64,000 bases of DNA from NCBI RefSeq assembly GCF_003369445.1, contig NZ_QRCU01000059.1, positions 62,001 to 126,000 on the forward strand. The letters are read 5' to 3'. The translations under genes and the position numbers were made by a program. The notes below the pieces were generated by a model. The model was not told the origin of the DNA. It made no database searches and was given only the letters and a program-made list of their open reading frames with translations. Shown one piece after another: positions 34,544-44,612 of the stretch (position 1 is the first letter of the stretch; each line of letters begins with the position of its first letter). This DNA comes from Arthrobacter silvisoli (lineage in GTDB: Bacteria > Actinomycetota > Actinomycetes > Actinomycetales > Micrococcaceae).

Positions 34544-35203
34544 CTAGGGCTGCCCGGTCCCGGCGTGCCGGCGTCGGCCCAGGCGCGGAAAGAACCCGGG
34601 CACCTGCCGGCAATAGGCTGCATAGCTTTCGCCGAATTCGGTAGCCATCATGCGTTCCTCGCTGCGGGCCAGGCGCAGATAGACGACGACGAGGACCGGG
34701 AACATCAGCAGCGTCAGCAGCGTGGGCCACTGCAGCAGGAACCCGGCCATGATGACCAGGAAGCCAAGGTACTGGGGATGCCTCACTATGGCGTACGGTC
34801 CGGCGACTGCTAACCGGTGGTCGCGCTGTGCTGCGAAGAGGACCTGCCAGGCACGGTACAGCAGGATGAAACCCGCTGCGATCAGCACACTGCTCAGCAG
34901 GTGCAGCGGGCTCAGATGCGGATCCCCCTGCCAGCCCGTCAGGTCCTGCCACAAATGTCCGGAATTATGAGTCAACAGGTCCACTCCCGGGATGACGCTG
35001 CCCAGCCACCCGGACAGGAGGTAGATCGTCAGCGGGAAGCCGTACATCTCGGTGAAAAGCGCCACGATGAACGCCGAAAACCCGCCCAGTGCCCGCCAGT
35101 CCAGCCGTGTCCTGGGCCGGACAAAGCTGAAGGCGAAAATGATGAACACCGCCGAATTGATGATTACCAGCCACCACAGGTTGTAGCCGTAGTCAGTGGA
35201 CAT
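34544..35203 (-). CDS. ICMT/phospholipid methyltransferase family membrane protein
   Basis: A 219-aa membrane enzyme with five or so membrane segments and the C-terminal SAM-binding signature of the isoprenylcysteine carboxyl methyltransferase family (GPYAIVRHPQYLGF and EERMMATEFGESYAAYCRQV). Bacterial members are not known to act on prenylated proteins; lipids or small molecules are possible acceptors. GGGAGGGAG lies ahead of ATG 35203, which overlaps the end of the DUF2933-like gene by 11 nt. Confidence 0.9.
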   Translation of the reverse strand: MSTDYGYNLWWLVIINSAVFIIFAFSFVRPRTRLDWRALGGFSAFIVALFTEMYGFPLTIYLLSGWLGSVIPGVDLLTHNSGHLWQDLTGWQGDPHLSPLHLLSSVLIAAGFILLYRAWQVLFAAQRDHRLAVAGPYAIVRHPQYLGFLVIMAGFLLQWPTLLTLLMFPVLVVVYLRLARSEERMMATEFGESYAAYCRQVPGFFPRLGRRRHAGTGQP

Positions 35204-35507
35204 GTCCGCTCCCTCCCGGGTGAGTTGGCGGCACGGAACCGCCCGAACGGCCCTGCCCGCCGTGTCCGGCGTGGCCTCCGTGACCGCGATGCATGAACAC
35301 GTGCATGCCCATCATCAAAACGACCCAGAGGTAAGGCGAAGCGTCGAGGATGTGAACCCAGTGACTGCTGACAAGGTAGATGGCTGCGGCGCCAATGACG
35401 GCGACAAGCAGGGTTTGGGTCCAAGGCCAGCCGGACCCGGCCGGGCGCGGTTGCCGGTGCGTCGTGCGGTTTGGAATGCTGGCCACACCCAGAGTGTTGC
35501 TCAGCAC
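35193..35507 (-). CDS. DUF2933-like small membrane protein with His/Gly tail
   Basis: A 104-aa protein with two membrane helices (about residues 33-50 and 58-71) followed by a His/Gly-rich tail (HRGHGGHAGHGGQGRSGG) that could bind metal ions. GTG start at 35507. First gene of the operon running through the methyltransferase, the ABC exporter and the LOG protein. DUF2933-type proteins are often found in metal-resistance neighbourhoods; that association is recalled, not shown here. Confidence 0.75.
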   Translation of the reverse strand: MLSNTLGVASIPNRTTHRQPRPAGSGWPWTQTLLVAVIGAAAIYLVSSHWVHILDASPYLWVVLMMGMHVFMHRGHGGHAGHGGQGRSGGSVPPTHPGGSGHVH

Positions 35508-35581
35508 CGTGCGGGCCGGTAGGGGCTAACGGCCTTGCTCAGAATGCAGTCCGGACCCACTGAAGCTGCGGTCCCGGCCGG

Positions 35582-36940
<1,359 letters not shown>

Positions 36941-37663
36941 TCAGTGCGCCGGCACCTCTGTGGGGTAGTTCTCAGCCTTCCAGTTGTCCCAATGGGAGCG
37001 GACCGCGTCCAGCTGGTGCGCACCGAGGTCGTAAGTGGACGCAATGACCATCGCGCCGCCGTCGGGCCTCTTCTCCGGGATCGCCTGCTGTTCGGCCACG
37101 ATCAGCAGCCCCTCGCCGTGCTCGGCGTAGTTGTGCACGGTGACGCCTACTTGGTGCCGGGTACGGAACCAGACCTTGCCGAAGATCGCCTCGCCCGTGG
37201 GCAGGGTCAGTTCGTACTCTTCGCCCGGTGCCGGAAGATCGTTCAGGCCCAGCTTTTCAATGGCCGATCCGCCGCCAGGGAGGTTGACCACGTGGGTACG
37301 CCGGTGCCCGTGCGGGTGCCGCTCCAATGCGAAGCGCAGCTGGTGCAGGAATGTCAGCCAACCCTGGGTGATGTCCTCGTCGAAATCGGCCCATTCGGAA
37401 TCGTGGTCCAGCGCGGCCCGGGTGACCCGTACCTCGGTGCCGCCGGTGACCGGGTGCAGCTCGAATTCGTCGCCGCCGTTCACCGTGAGGCTCGTGTGGT
37501 CCGGGCCCTCGACTACCTGGGAACTGAAGTAGATCTGGTTGATTTCATCGCTGAGTTCGTCGCTTTCCCAGCCGTGCCACTGGGCTACCCGCGACGGTTC
37601 GCGCAGCATGGTCCAAACTTGCTGCGCGTCGGCATTTACTACAACGCTCAGATTGTTCGTCAT
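36941..37663 (-). CDS. SRPBCC/AHSA1-domain protein
   Basis: A 240-aa protein with an N-terminal START-like SRPBCC domain (residues 1-140: VVVNADAQQVWTMLREPSRVAQWHGW, quoted in part as VWTMLREPSRVAQW) and a second domain of about 100 residues of the same type seen at 57304-57996. The ATG at 37663 was chosen because TAGATT lies 7 nt upstream, fitting a leaderless mRNA; the frame extends seven codons further. Such proteins bind hydrophobic ligands; no enzymatic role is evident. Located 33 nt upstream of tgt. Confidence 0.82.
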   Translation of the reverse strand: MTNNLSVVVNADAQQVWTMLREPSRVAQWHGWESDELSDEINQIYFSSQVVEGPDHTSLTVNGGDEFELHPVTGGTEVRVTRAALDHDSEWADFDEDITQGWLTFLHQLRFALERHPHGHRRTHVVNLPGGGSAIEKLGLNDLPAPGEEYELTLPTGEAIFGKVWFRTRHQVGVTVHNYAEHGEGLLIVAEQQAIPEKRPDGGAMVIASTYDLGAHQLDAVRSHWDNWKAENYPTEVPAH

Positions 37664-37711
37664 GGCCCCGAATCTACTCTCCATCCGGTGGCGGCAAAAG
37701 CCTTGACAACG

Positions 37712-38710
37712 CTAGGCGCGGACCGCCTCGAGCTCGTTGGCCAGGCGGTGGTCCAGTTCGCTGATCCGCAGGGTCTCCGAACCGCCGTGGGCGCGCAGGA
37801 AGAGCAGCGATTCGAAGCGCAGCAGCCGCCATTCGCGTTCGGCGTCGCGGTTGCCGTTGTCGATGGAGCGGAAGATTTCCTTGTCGTACAGGTTCGGTTC
37901 GTTGAGCGCCCGCTGGCGAACCCGCGCGGCGATCCGGGCCCGGAACGGGTCGGTCTCCAGGGAGTCCGGGGCCTGGAGCATCTGGGCGTAGGCCTCGGCA
38001 CGCGCTTCCTGCCCGAGTTCCCGGCAGATGAAGCTGGACAGAGCCAAGGCACGCTCCACCGAGGCCCAGCGGTCCCTGTTGCCGTCGAAGGGCAGCACAT
38101 TCAGCAGGTCGGCGACGGCAAGGGCATTGTCCGGGTCGCGGAGCTGGATGAAGAGGTCGTGTGCGAGGTCGCTGATGTCCCGCAGGCAGCTGCCCGACTT
38201 CGTGTTCACGCCCTTGACCAGGCGTTCGCTCAGCACGGCGACGCCGTTCCGCCCCGGATGCGCCTCCGCCGCGGCGGCGATCACGGCCTCCGGTGTGCCG
38301 GACGGTGCGGGGATGAGGGCGAGCTGGGCCGCCGTCGGGGCGTTCATCGACGGGGGAGCGGCAGGAAGCGGAGGGACGACGACGGCGGGTGCGGACTCCG
38401 CGGGAAGCTCACCGGCGGGCGCGTCGTCGCCGGAATCCCGGTCACCGGCGTCGGGCGAGTTACCGGCGGGCCCGTTGACAGCGCTACGGGGTTCGCCCAC
38501 CGGGACGGCGGAGCCGAAGGCGATACGGACGCTACCGCCCTCGGACGTGGTCGCGATGACGAGGGCCGGCACGCCGAAGTCGTCGTGTTCGAGCTCGATG
38601 CCGGTGATCTCCTCCGCGGGGCCGTTGCCCGGGAGGTAGAGGTAGTCGCCGGTTTGCAGGGCCCCAGCCTGCTTTTCACGGTATTGCTGATCGGCCGGGC
38701 TGTGGGTCAT
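37712..38710 (-). CDS. Conserved actinobacterial protein, unknown function
   Basis: A 332-aa soluble protein in three parts: an N-terminal beta-rich domain (residues about 10-75, GDYLYLPGNGPAEEITGIEL), a Pro/Ala/Asp-rich linker (about 75-125), and a helical C-terminal domain (about 130-330) with tetratricopeptide-like character (DLLNVLPFDGNRDRWASVER). It may match DUF6707, but I am not sure. ATG 38710 was preferred to a TTG two codons upstream because AAAGGA is better spaced. No signal peptide. Confidence 0.75.
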   Translation of the reverse strand: MTHSPADQQYREKQAGALQTGDYLYLPGNGPAEEITGIELEHDDFGVPALVIATTSEGGSVRIAFGSAVPVGEPRSAVNGPAGNSPDAGDRDSGDDAPAGELPAESAPAVVVPPLPAAPPSMNAPTAAQLALIPAPSGTPEAVIAAAAEAHPGRNGVAVLSERLVKGVNTKSGSCLRDISDLAHDLFIQLRDPDNALAVADLLNVLPFDGNRDRWASVERALALSSFICRELGQEARAEAYAQMLQAPDSLETDPFRARIAARVRQRALNEPNLYDKEIFRSIDNGNRDAEREWRLLRFESLLFLRAHGGSETLRISELDHRLANELEAVRA

Positions 38711-38819
38711 CGCCAAAAATCCTTTGCTTGGGGTCCGCCCACCAGTCTATAGAACGGGCACCCCCGGGCGCGGGAGGCATTCCGGCCATGTGGAAAGCCG
38801 TGGAAGTCCCGGGCTTCGG

Positions 38820-39359
38820 CTACAGGCCGACCCCGGCGAAAGCGAGGGCCTGACGGACCAGGTTGCCGCGGCCGCCGTCGAACTCCTGCTGGACCTCTTC
38901 GCTGAGCACTTCCTCCGGGGTCATCCAGGTCAGTTCGAGCGCGTCCTGGCGCGGATCGCATTCGCCGGTCACCGGGATCACGTAGACCAAGGACACGGCG
39001 TGCTGGCGGTCGTCCGTGAACCCGGTCTGGGAAGGGGCCGGGAAGTACTCGGCCACGGTGAACGGCACGGGGCTGATGGGCAGCTGCGGGAAGGCCAGCG
39101 GGCCCAGGTCCTTTTCGATGTGGCGCAGCAGCGCGGCCCGGATGGTCTCCCGGTACAGTACGCGGCCGGAGACGAGGTAGCGCACCATGTTGCCGTCGGC
39201 ATCGCCCTGCAGGAGCGTGCCCACCTCGTTGACGAAGCCCAAGGGATCCAGCCGGACCGGGACCGCCTCGACATACACCATGGGGAGGCGTCCGCGGGCC
39301 TCGAACAGGTCCTCGGGGGACAGCCAGCCGGGGTTGGGGTCGGGGGTGCGCAGGTTCAT
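38820..39359 (-). CDS. NUDIX-like DUF4916 family protein
   Basis: A 179-aa protein with NUDIX-fold features: MVYVEAVPVRLDPLGFVNEVGTLLQ at the start (quoted in part: YVEAVPVRLDPLG), an RETIRAALLRHIEKDLG helix where the NUDIX box is expected, and LELTWMTPEEVLSE near the end. The canonical GX5EX7REUXEEXGU box is only partly kept, so pyrophosphatase activity is uncertain. ATG 39359 follows TAGAAA by 6 nt, a leaderless arrangement. Confidence 0.82.
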   Translation of the reverse strand: MNLRTPDPNPGWLSPEDLFEARGRLPMVYVEAVPVRLDPLGFVNEVGTLLQGDADGNMVRYLVSGRVLYRETIRAALLRHIEKDLGPLAFPQLPISPVPFTVAEYFPAPSQTGFTDDRQHAVSLVYVIPVTGECDPRQDALELTWMTPEEVLSEEVQQEFDGGRGNLVRQALAFAGVGL

Positions 39360-39458
39360 GGTTAATTTCTACCGTATCCGCCGCCCGGCGGGCCGTGTTT
39401 GTCCACGGGCCCTGCCCAAACGGCGGGGTTTACGACGGGCAGGATTCAGCGACAGGGT

Positions 39459-39905
39459 TCAGACCTGGGTGGACAGTTCGTGCCGGGTGAGGGTCAGGTA
39501 CGCCTTTCCTTCTTCGACGCGGCTGATGCTGTCCGCGGCCGCGTACGTGTCGCCGGCCAGGAAACCGCGGGAATCGATCTTGATGTAGCCGGAATGGAAC
39601 AGCCTCCGCGCCATCAGTTCGGGGACTTTCGGTTCCCGGCCGAAGACGGAGTTCAGCCCGAGAGTGAGCAAGTCCGGCTCGGAACTGACGACGGCTTCTT
39701 CGAATATCTCCGCCTTTTCGTTGGGCGGAACGACTTCCTCAACCCGGCCGATGATTTCCCCCGAGCCGTCAACCACCGGCATCCCCTTCGAAATGGAATC
39801 CAGTATGCCCACGATGTCCTCCTCTGCTGCCCGCATGGCATCCTTCGCCATGGCTGCCACGGGCGCCACAGGGATCCGGACGTGCCGCACCGTGGACATT
39901 TTCAT
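39459..39905 (-). CDS. PRC-barrel-like domain protein
   Basis: A 148-aa protein. Residues about 35-65 (GMPVVDGSGEIIGRVEEVVP) have the PRC-barrel/DUF2171 pattern of a small beta barrel, followed by a second half with IKIDSRGFLAGDTYAAADSI that looks like a repeat of the same fold. ATG 39905 chosen; a second Met is two codons on. It faces a divergent VOC gene 99 nt away. Homologues are often called stress or general adaptor proteins without known function. Confidence 0.72.
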   Translation of the reverse strand: MKMSTVRHVRIPVAPVAAMAKDAMRAAEEDIVGILDSISKGMPVVDGSGEIIGRVEEVVPPNEKAEIFEEAVVSSEPDLLTLGLNSVFGREPKVPELMARRLFHSGYIKIDSRGFLAGDTYAAADSISRVEEGKAYLTLTRHELSTQV

Positions 39906-40004
39906 TACGTCACCGTCGCGCCGGATGGTCAAGGGGTGGTTTCGGCGCCCGGCCCGACGCCGTACCATCAGTAGCGTCGCAGGTTTCCAGGAATGGAGGA
40001 ACAC

Positions 40005-40376
40005 ATGCAGCTGGGCGCTTTCTCGATCAGCCTCAATGTCAGGGACATCCATGCCTCGGCCGGGTTCTACGAGAAACTTGGCTTCGTCCGTTTCGGTGGC
40101 GACATCACCCAGAACCGGCTGATCCTCAGGAACGGCCAGACCGTGATCGGCCTCTTCCAGGGCATGCTCGAGAAGAACTCCCTGACCTTCAATCCTGGGT
40201 GGAGCCAGGACGCGCAGGCGCTCGACAGTTTCACCGACGTGCGCGAGCTCCAGCGCACCCTCAAGGCCCGGGGCGTCGAGTTCGTCGCGGAAGCGGACGA
40301 GGGCACCACAGGTCCTGCGAGCTTCATCGTCCTGGACCCCGACGGCAACCCGATCCTCGTCGACCAGCACGTGTGA
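40005..40376 (+). CDS. VOC/glyoxalase-like protein
   Basis: A 123-aa single-module vicinal-oxygen-chelate protein: [20 protein letters not shown] at the start, [17 protein letters not shown] at the end. ATG 40005 was chosen over an ATG four codons earlier because GGAGG sits 5 nt before it and would otherwise be inside the gene. Substrate unknown; possible metal-dependent dioxygenase, isomerase or resistance function. Confidence 0.88.
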   Translation: MQLGAFSISLNVRDIHASAGFYEKLGFVRFGGDITQNRLILRNGQTVIGLFQGMLEKNSLTFNPGWSQDAQALDSFTDVRELQRTLKARGVEFVAEADEGTTGPASFIVLDPDGNPILVDQHV

Positions 40377-40392
40377 GCTGACTTCCGGGGCC

Positions 40393-41052
40393 GTGGGAAA
40401 AGTCCCTGCTGATCCTGCGCTGGGCAGGCGCTTCCTTACCGGCTGGATCTTCTGGGTCACCCTGGGGGAGTCAGTGGGCTTCCTCGCGCCCGCCGGAGTC
40501 CAGCTCCTGGCCGGCGCCGCTTGGCCGGAGGCTCTCACTCCACTTCTCATCCTGGCGGGTTTCTGTGAGGGCGCCGTCCTGGGCTGGTTCCAGGCGCGGG
40601 TTCTGCGCCCCCGTCTCCCGGGGTTGGTGACGGGGCGCTGGGCGCTCCTGACAGGGACGGCGGGAGCCCTCGCGTGGGCGCTCGGCCTGCTGCCCTCCTC
40701 TACCACCGCCTGGCAATCGTGGGCCCTGCCGTCGCAGCTCGCCGCCGGAGCCGTCCTTGGCCTCCTGCTGCTGTGCTCCCTTGGCCTCGCCCAGTGGATC
40801 GAACTCCGCCGCCACCTGCCGGCAGCCTGGGCATGGATCCCGGGAAGCGCCGCGGCTTGGTGCGCCGGACTGGCCGTCTTCTTCGCCGTATCCACCCCGC
40901 TCTGGGAGCCTGGCCAGGACCCGTGGCTTGTCGCCGCGATCGGAATCCTGGGCGGCGTCGGCATGGCAGTAACGATGGCAATCGTCAGCGGACTCGTGAT
41001 GGCCCGGCTGCTCGCACGGACCACAAGGGGTGGAGGTCCTCCTGGCCGCTAG
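40393..41052 (+). CDS. Multi-span membrane protein, unknown function
   Basis: A 219-aa hydrophobic protein with about six membrane segments (for example PLLILAGFCEGAVLGWFQAR, LLTGTAGALAWALGLL, LAAGAVLGLLLLCSLGLAQW, ILGGVGMAVTMAIVSGLVMA). GTG start 16 nt after the VOC gene stop, so probably co-transcribed. No family recognised. The gap from 41053 to 41253 shows no gene. Confidence 0.7.
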   Translation: MGKVPADPALGRRFLTGWIFWVTLGESVGFLAPAGVQLLAGAAWPEALTPLLILAGFCEGAVLGWFQARVLRPRLPGLVTGRWALLTGTAGALAWALGLLPSSTTAWQSWALPSQLAAGAVLGLLLLCSLGLAQWIELRRHLPAAWAWIPGSAAAWCAGLAVFFAVSTPLWEPGQDPWLVAAIGILGGVGMAVTMAIVSGLVMARLLARTTRGGGPPGR

Positions 41053-41253
41053 ATGGCCTTGCCGGGGGCATGCGACATCGTGGCGGGCCTGGCAGCCGCG
41101 GCGGCATACGCAATCCGGTTCCAGCAAGCACGGCGCCGGGCCCCTGATCAGCGTATGCCTGCGCCGCAAGCCTTACCGTTGCTACCAAACCGGGACTACC
41201 GCGCCCGCATGGACTGGGCCACCCCGGAGCCAGGGTAGGGAGGGCGGTGGGGA

Positions 41254-41928
41254 CTAGGCGCTCGGAGCCTCCCGGACGGCGAACTCGCCGCCGTCCGGCG
41301 TCGCGACCAGCAGCGCGCCGCCGTCATCCCGGACGACAACGCCCGCTGAGACGAGCCGCTCCCGTAAACCGTCCAAGCCGCCGTCGTACTCGAATTCGAG
41401 GCCGCCGCCCGCCGCTTGGCCACCGGAGCGCACGGCCAGGATCCCGCCGTTCTTCGTGCTGAAGTCCGCCCCGTCCGGGGTTTCCCGGCGGGGCCGGGCA
41501 CCGATATTGCGCATTTCCTCGGCGGCCCGTTCGACGCCGGGCGTCAGCCAGACCCCGACGACGGCCAGCGCCGTATCGGCGTCCGCGCACACGGCGCCGT
41601 GGGCGGCTTTGTCCGCGACGAAGCTGAAGCCGTCCTCTGCCGTGACCTGCACGGCGGTGCCGTGCGGGGTGTCGATGACCTCGGCCCGGGTGCCGTCGGC
41701 CACGGTGCGCCGGGCGAACTCCGCCGGGTCGCCGATCTCGACGCTGAACACGGTGGTGCCGTCCTCCACCGACCCCGCCGCGACGCGCTGCAGGGCGAGG
41801 CGGCCGGAGCCGGCGTCGAACTCGCGCCGGCCGCTGTCGTCCACGGTCTTGATCATGCCGAGCGCCCCCAGCAGGGGCTCCCAGGCCTCGGGGCGGGATG
41901 TGAAGTGGAGGGGGCGGACACGCAGCAT
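41254..41928 (-). CDS. VOC-family protein (two-module)
   Basis: A 224-aa glyoxalase-fold protein with an N-terminal half starting RVRPLHFTSRPEAWEPLLGA and a second half starting ALAVVGVWLTPGVERAAEEM, that is, two tandem VOC modules. ATG 41928 follows TAGGCT by 6 nt, a leaderless arrangement, and is divergent from the YdeI-like gene 51 nt away. Function unknown. Confidence 0.85.
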   Translation of the reverse strand: MLRVRPLHFTSRPEAWEPLLGALGMIKTVDDSGRREFDAGSGRLALQRVAAGSVEDGTTVFSVEIGDPAEFARRTVADGTRAEVIDTPHGTAVQVTAEDGFSFVADKAAHGAVCADADTALAVVGVWLTPGVERAAEEMRNIGARPRRETPDGADFSTKNGGILAVRSGGQAAGGGLEFEYDGGLDGLRERLVSAGVVVRDDGGALLVATPDGGEFAVREAPSA

Positions 41929-41979
41929 GGCCCCAGCCTACGCCGCCCGGATGTCGGCGGCCGGAGGCAGAATGGGCAC

Positions 41980-42588
41980 ATGGCCGTTGAACTCGAAGAA
42001 CTGCTGGTCAAGGATGCCGCGGAATGGCGGGCCTGGCTGGAGGCAAACCACAGCACCAGCCCGGGCGTCTGGTTGGTGCTGCACAAGAAGGGCGGCAACG
42101 TCACCGAGCTCGACTACGACGCCGCCCTGGACGAGGCCCTCTGCTTCGGCTGGATCGACGGGCAGGCGAAGCGGCGCGACGCCGAAAGCATGCTCCAGCG
42201 CATGACCCGCCGCGGCCCGCGCAGCCCCTGGTCGGAACGGAACACCGGCCACATCGCCCGTCTGGAAGCCGCCGGGAAGATGCACGACGCCGGCAGGGCC
42301 GCCGTCGACGCCGCCAAGGCCGACGGCCGCTGGGACCAGGCCTACGCGGGGGCTGCGGGGGCGGAGCTGCCGGACGACCTCGCCGCCGCGATCGCCGCCG
42401 TCCCGGAAGCGCAGGCCATGTTCGAGGTCCTCACCTCGGGGAACCGCTTCGCCCTGATCTACCGGACCACCTCCGTCAAACGCGCCGAGACCCGGGCCCG
42501 CAAGATCGCCGGTTTCGTGGAGATGCTGGCCCGGCACGAGGCGCCGTACCCGCAGAAGAAGATGCCGGACACTCCGCCTCGGTCTTAG
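41980..42588 (+). CDS. YdeI/OmpD-associated family protein
   Basis: A 202-aa protein with the family pattern: EWRAWLEANHSTSPGVWLVL, the LCFGWIDGQAKRRD segment, RRGPRSPWSERN and a C-terminal domain with SGNRFALIYRTTSVKRAETR. Some homologues protect against bacteriocins; the biochemical role is unclear. ATG 41980 follows CAGAAT by 6 nt. The stop is 9 nt from the stop of the convergent GH76 gene. Confidence 0.88.
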   Translation: MAVELEELLVKDAAEWRAWLEANHSTSPGVWLVLHKKGGNVTELDYDAALDEALCFGWIDGQAKRRDAESMLQRMTRRGPRSPWSERNTGHIARLEAAGKMHDAGRAAVDAAKADGRWDQAYAGAAGAELPDDLAAAIAAVPEAQAMFEVLTSGNRFALIYRTTSVKRAETRARKIAGFVEMLARHEAPYPQKKMPDTPPRS

Positions 42589-42597
42589 CCATGCCGT

Positions 42598-43725
42598 TCA
42601 GCGGGTCAGGCTGGCTGCCGCCTCGAGCGCCATCCAGGCCTGCAGTTGCGTGGAAAGTTCGACGGCGGAGCCTGGCGGGTACGTTTGGCCTGCCGGCCGC
42701 AGGGGGTTGCTGGAGAAGACATGGATTCCTGGCGCCGTTTCCGTGCGCCCGTTCCAGAAGGCTGCCGCAGTTTCCAGCACCATGGCCCGGGCGGCGTCCT
42801 TGGCGTGCTGCGGGAGCCGGGCGTCGGCCGCGGCAAGCGCCAGATAACGGAGCAGGATCCCGGTGAAGAGTCCGCCGTCGCCGTCGCCATGGCAGCTCAG
42901 GACCGTGGTTTGTTCAGGCGTGGTTCCGTTGAGGGTCAGTCGCCGGGCGACCGCTTCGATGAGTGCAACCGCCCTTCGCAGGTTCTCCTCGCCGCCGAGT
43001 TCCAGCATTGCGCCGAGCACCGGGCCCTGGTTATAGGTATAGATGTCGGTCACGAGCACGGTGTCCGCGCCGTGGATCCGCAGGCCGTCCTGGTACAGTC
43101 CCGCTTCCGGGTCGAGGAGCCTGGCGTTGAGCCAGTCCAGCAGGCCCTGCGCCTGCCCGCGCCCGCCGGTGCGGGCGTAGTACAGAGCGACGGGGGCCGT
43201 GGCCGGGGTGTTCTTGAAGTCCCGCGCGGTGTTCCAGAACGTGCCTCCGCCCAGGTCCCCGGTGGAGGCGGAATCGAACTGCCGGGTGAGGTTTTCGCGG
43301 ACCTTCGCGTTGCGCCGGCGTCCCGGTTTCCCGGTGGCTGCGGCAAGGTGGTCCAAGCGCAGGGTGGCCAGGGCGAGCCAGGCCATGTCATCGAAATAGT
43401 CGTTCTCGAAACGGAGGCGATTCCGCAGCCAAATGGCGGTGAGCAGCCGCGATGCCAGACAGCCGGCGCTCGGGCGGGAGGCGCCGTCGAACCTCACACC
43501 CGTGGCGAGCTCGCGGCGGCCGGTGTCCACCAGGCAGTCCACATAATGCGCCTGCCACCAGTAGTTCCACGGCTGCAGGAAGGCCTGGAGGCCGTTGTGG
43601 GGCCGGAACGAGGCGCCGAGGTGCGTGCCCGGCAGGAAGAAGAGCCGCTTGCCGAAGGCCCGCGTGACCGAGCAGGCGGCGGCGTCCGCGCGGGCTGCCA
43701 GGTCCGGTGTTTCTGCGGTGGCCAT
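42598..43725 (-). CDS. Glycoside hydrolase family 76-like protein
   Basis: A 375-aa (alpha/alpha)6-barrel protein. The GH76 catalytic Asp pair is seen at residues 112-113 (FENDYFDDMAW), as is TYNQGPVLGAMLELG. Family members cleave alpha-1,6-mannan backbones. There is no signal peptide, so the enzyme appears cytoplasmic and may act on imported oligosaccharides or an intracellular glycan. ATG 43725 follows TACGCT by 7 nt (leaderless type). Divergent from the SDR gene. Confidence 0.87.
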   Translation of the reverse strand: MATAETPDLAARADAAACSVTRAFGKRLFFLPGTHLGASFRPHNGLQAFLQPWNYWWQAHYVDCLVDTGRRELATGVRFDGASRPSAGCLASRLLTAIWLRNRLRFENDYFDDMAWLALATLRLDHLAAATGKPGRRRNAKVRENLTRQFDSASTGDLGGGTFWNTARDFKNTPATAPVALYYARTGGRGQAQGLLDWLNARLLDPEAGLYQDGLRIHGADTVLVTDIYTYNQGPVLGAMLELGGEENLRRAVALIEAVARRLTLNGTTPEQTTVLSCHGDGDGGLFTGILLRYLALAAADARLPQHAKDAARAMVLETAAAFWNGRTETAPGIHVFSSNPLRPAGQTYPPGSAVELSTQLQAWMALEAAASLTR

Positions 43726-43778
43726 GGTCCCAAGCGTAGCCAGTCATCCGCCCCGGGCTGCGCAATCGATGTGATTCA

Positions 43779-43794
43779 GTTAACATGCATTAAC
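43779..43794. promoter_or_regulatory. Palindrome GTTAA-CATGCA-TTAAC, putative operator
   Basis: GTTAACATGCATTAAC is AT-rich, has inverted GTTAA/TTAAC ends and an ATGCAT core, and lies 27 nt before the SDR start in the divergent GH76/SDR gap. It is a candidate site for a TetR- or GntR-type regulator of the SDR/acyl-CoA dehydrogenase operon. Confidence 0.5.
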
Positions 43795-43820
43795 GCAATG
43801 GCTTGCATCGAGGAGGATGG

Positions 43821-44612
43821 ATGGACATCAGGGGCGCTGTGGCGTTGGTCACCGGCGGCGCATCGGGACTGGGAGCGGCGACGGCCCGAAGGCTGTTCGA
43901 CGCCGGAGCTTCCGTGGTGCTGCTCGACCTTCCGTCGTCGTCGGGCGAGGCTTTCGCCGCGGAACTCAACGCCTCCGGCCCGGCGTCCCACGCGGTGTTC
44001 GTCCCCGCGGACGTCACCGATGAAGTGCAGGTGCAGGCCGCCGTCGACGCCGCCACGGCGCTCGGCCCGCTGCGGATCGTCGTGAACTGCGCCGGCGTCG
44101 CCACCCCGGGCAAGGTGCTCGGCCGCGACGGCGTGCTGCCGCTGGAAAACTTCACCAAGGTCATCCAGATCAACCTCGTGGGCACCTTCAATGTCATCCG
44201 ATTGGCCGCGGCAGCCATGGCCGCTACCGAGCCCGTGTCCACCGAGCTCGGCGGATTGGAGCGCGGCGTCATCATCAACACCGCCTCCGTGGCCGCATTC
44301 GACGGCCAGATCGGCCAGCCCGCCTACGCCGCATCCAAGGGCGCCGTGGCCGCGATGACCCTCCCGGTGGCGCGGGAACTGGCGCGCTCCCTGATCCGGG
44401 TCATGGCCATTGCCCCGGGCATCTTCGAGACACCCATGCTCGCCGGGCTGCCGCAGGACGCCCAGGACTCCCTGGGCCAGCAGGTACCGCACCCAGCACG
44501 GCTTGGCCGCCCCGCGGAATACGCCAACTTGGTGGCGCACATCGTGGAGAACGCCATGCTCAACGGCGAAACCATACGGTTGGATGGCGCGATCCGGATG
44601 GCGCCGAAATGA
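43821..44612 (+). CDS. SDR oxidoreductase, 3-hydroxyacyl-CoA dehydrogenase type 2-like
   Basis: A 263-aa short-chain dehydrogenase: cofactor loop TGGASGLG (residues 11-18), VNCAGVA, catalytic Tyr and Lys in [10 protein letters not shown], and the C-terminal [14 protein letters not shown] typical of 17-beta-HSD10/HADH2-like enzymes. It probably oxidises 3-hydroxyacyl-CoA with NAD. AGGAGG precedes ATG 43821 by 4 nt. Its stop overlaps the start of the acyl-CoA dehydrogenase (ATGA), so both act in one beta-oxidation type route. Confidence 0.92.
   Translation: MDIRGAVALVTGGASGLGAATARRLFDAGASVVLLDLPSSSGEAFAAELNASGPASHAVFVPADVTDEVQVQAAVDAATALGPLRIVVNCAGVATPGKVLGRDGVLPLENFTKVIQINLVGTFNVIRLAAAAMAATEPVSTELGGLERGVIINTASVAAFDGQIGQPAYAASKGAVAAMTLPVARELARSLIRVMAIAPGIFETPMLAGLPQDAQDSLGQQVPHPARLGRPAEYANLVAHIVENAMLNGETIRLDGAIRMAPK

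Noticed and set aside
39906..41024. Upstream extension of the PRC-barrel gene by over 370 codons
   Set aside because: It lies antisense to a clear VOC gene and a membrane-protein gene; the start at 39905 gives a complete domain.
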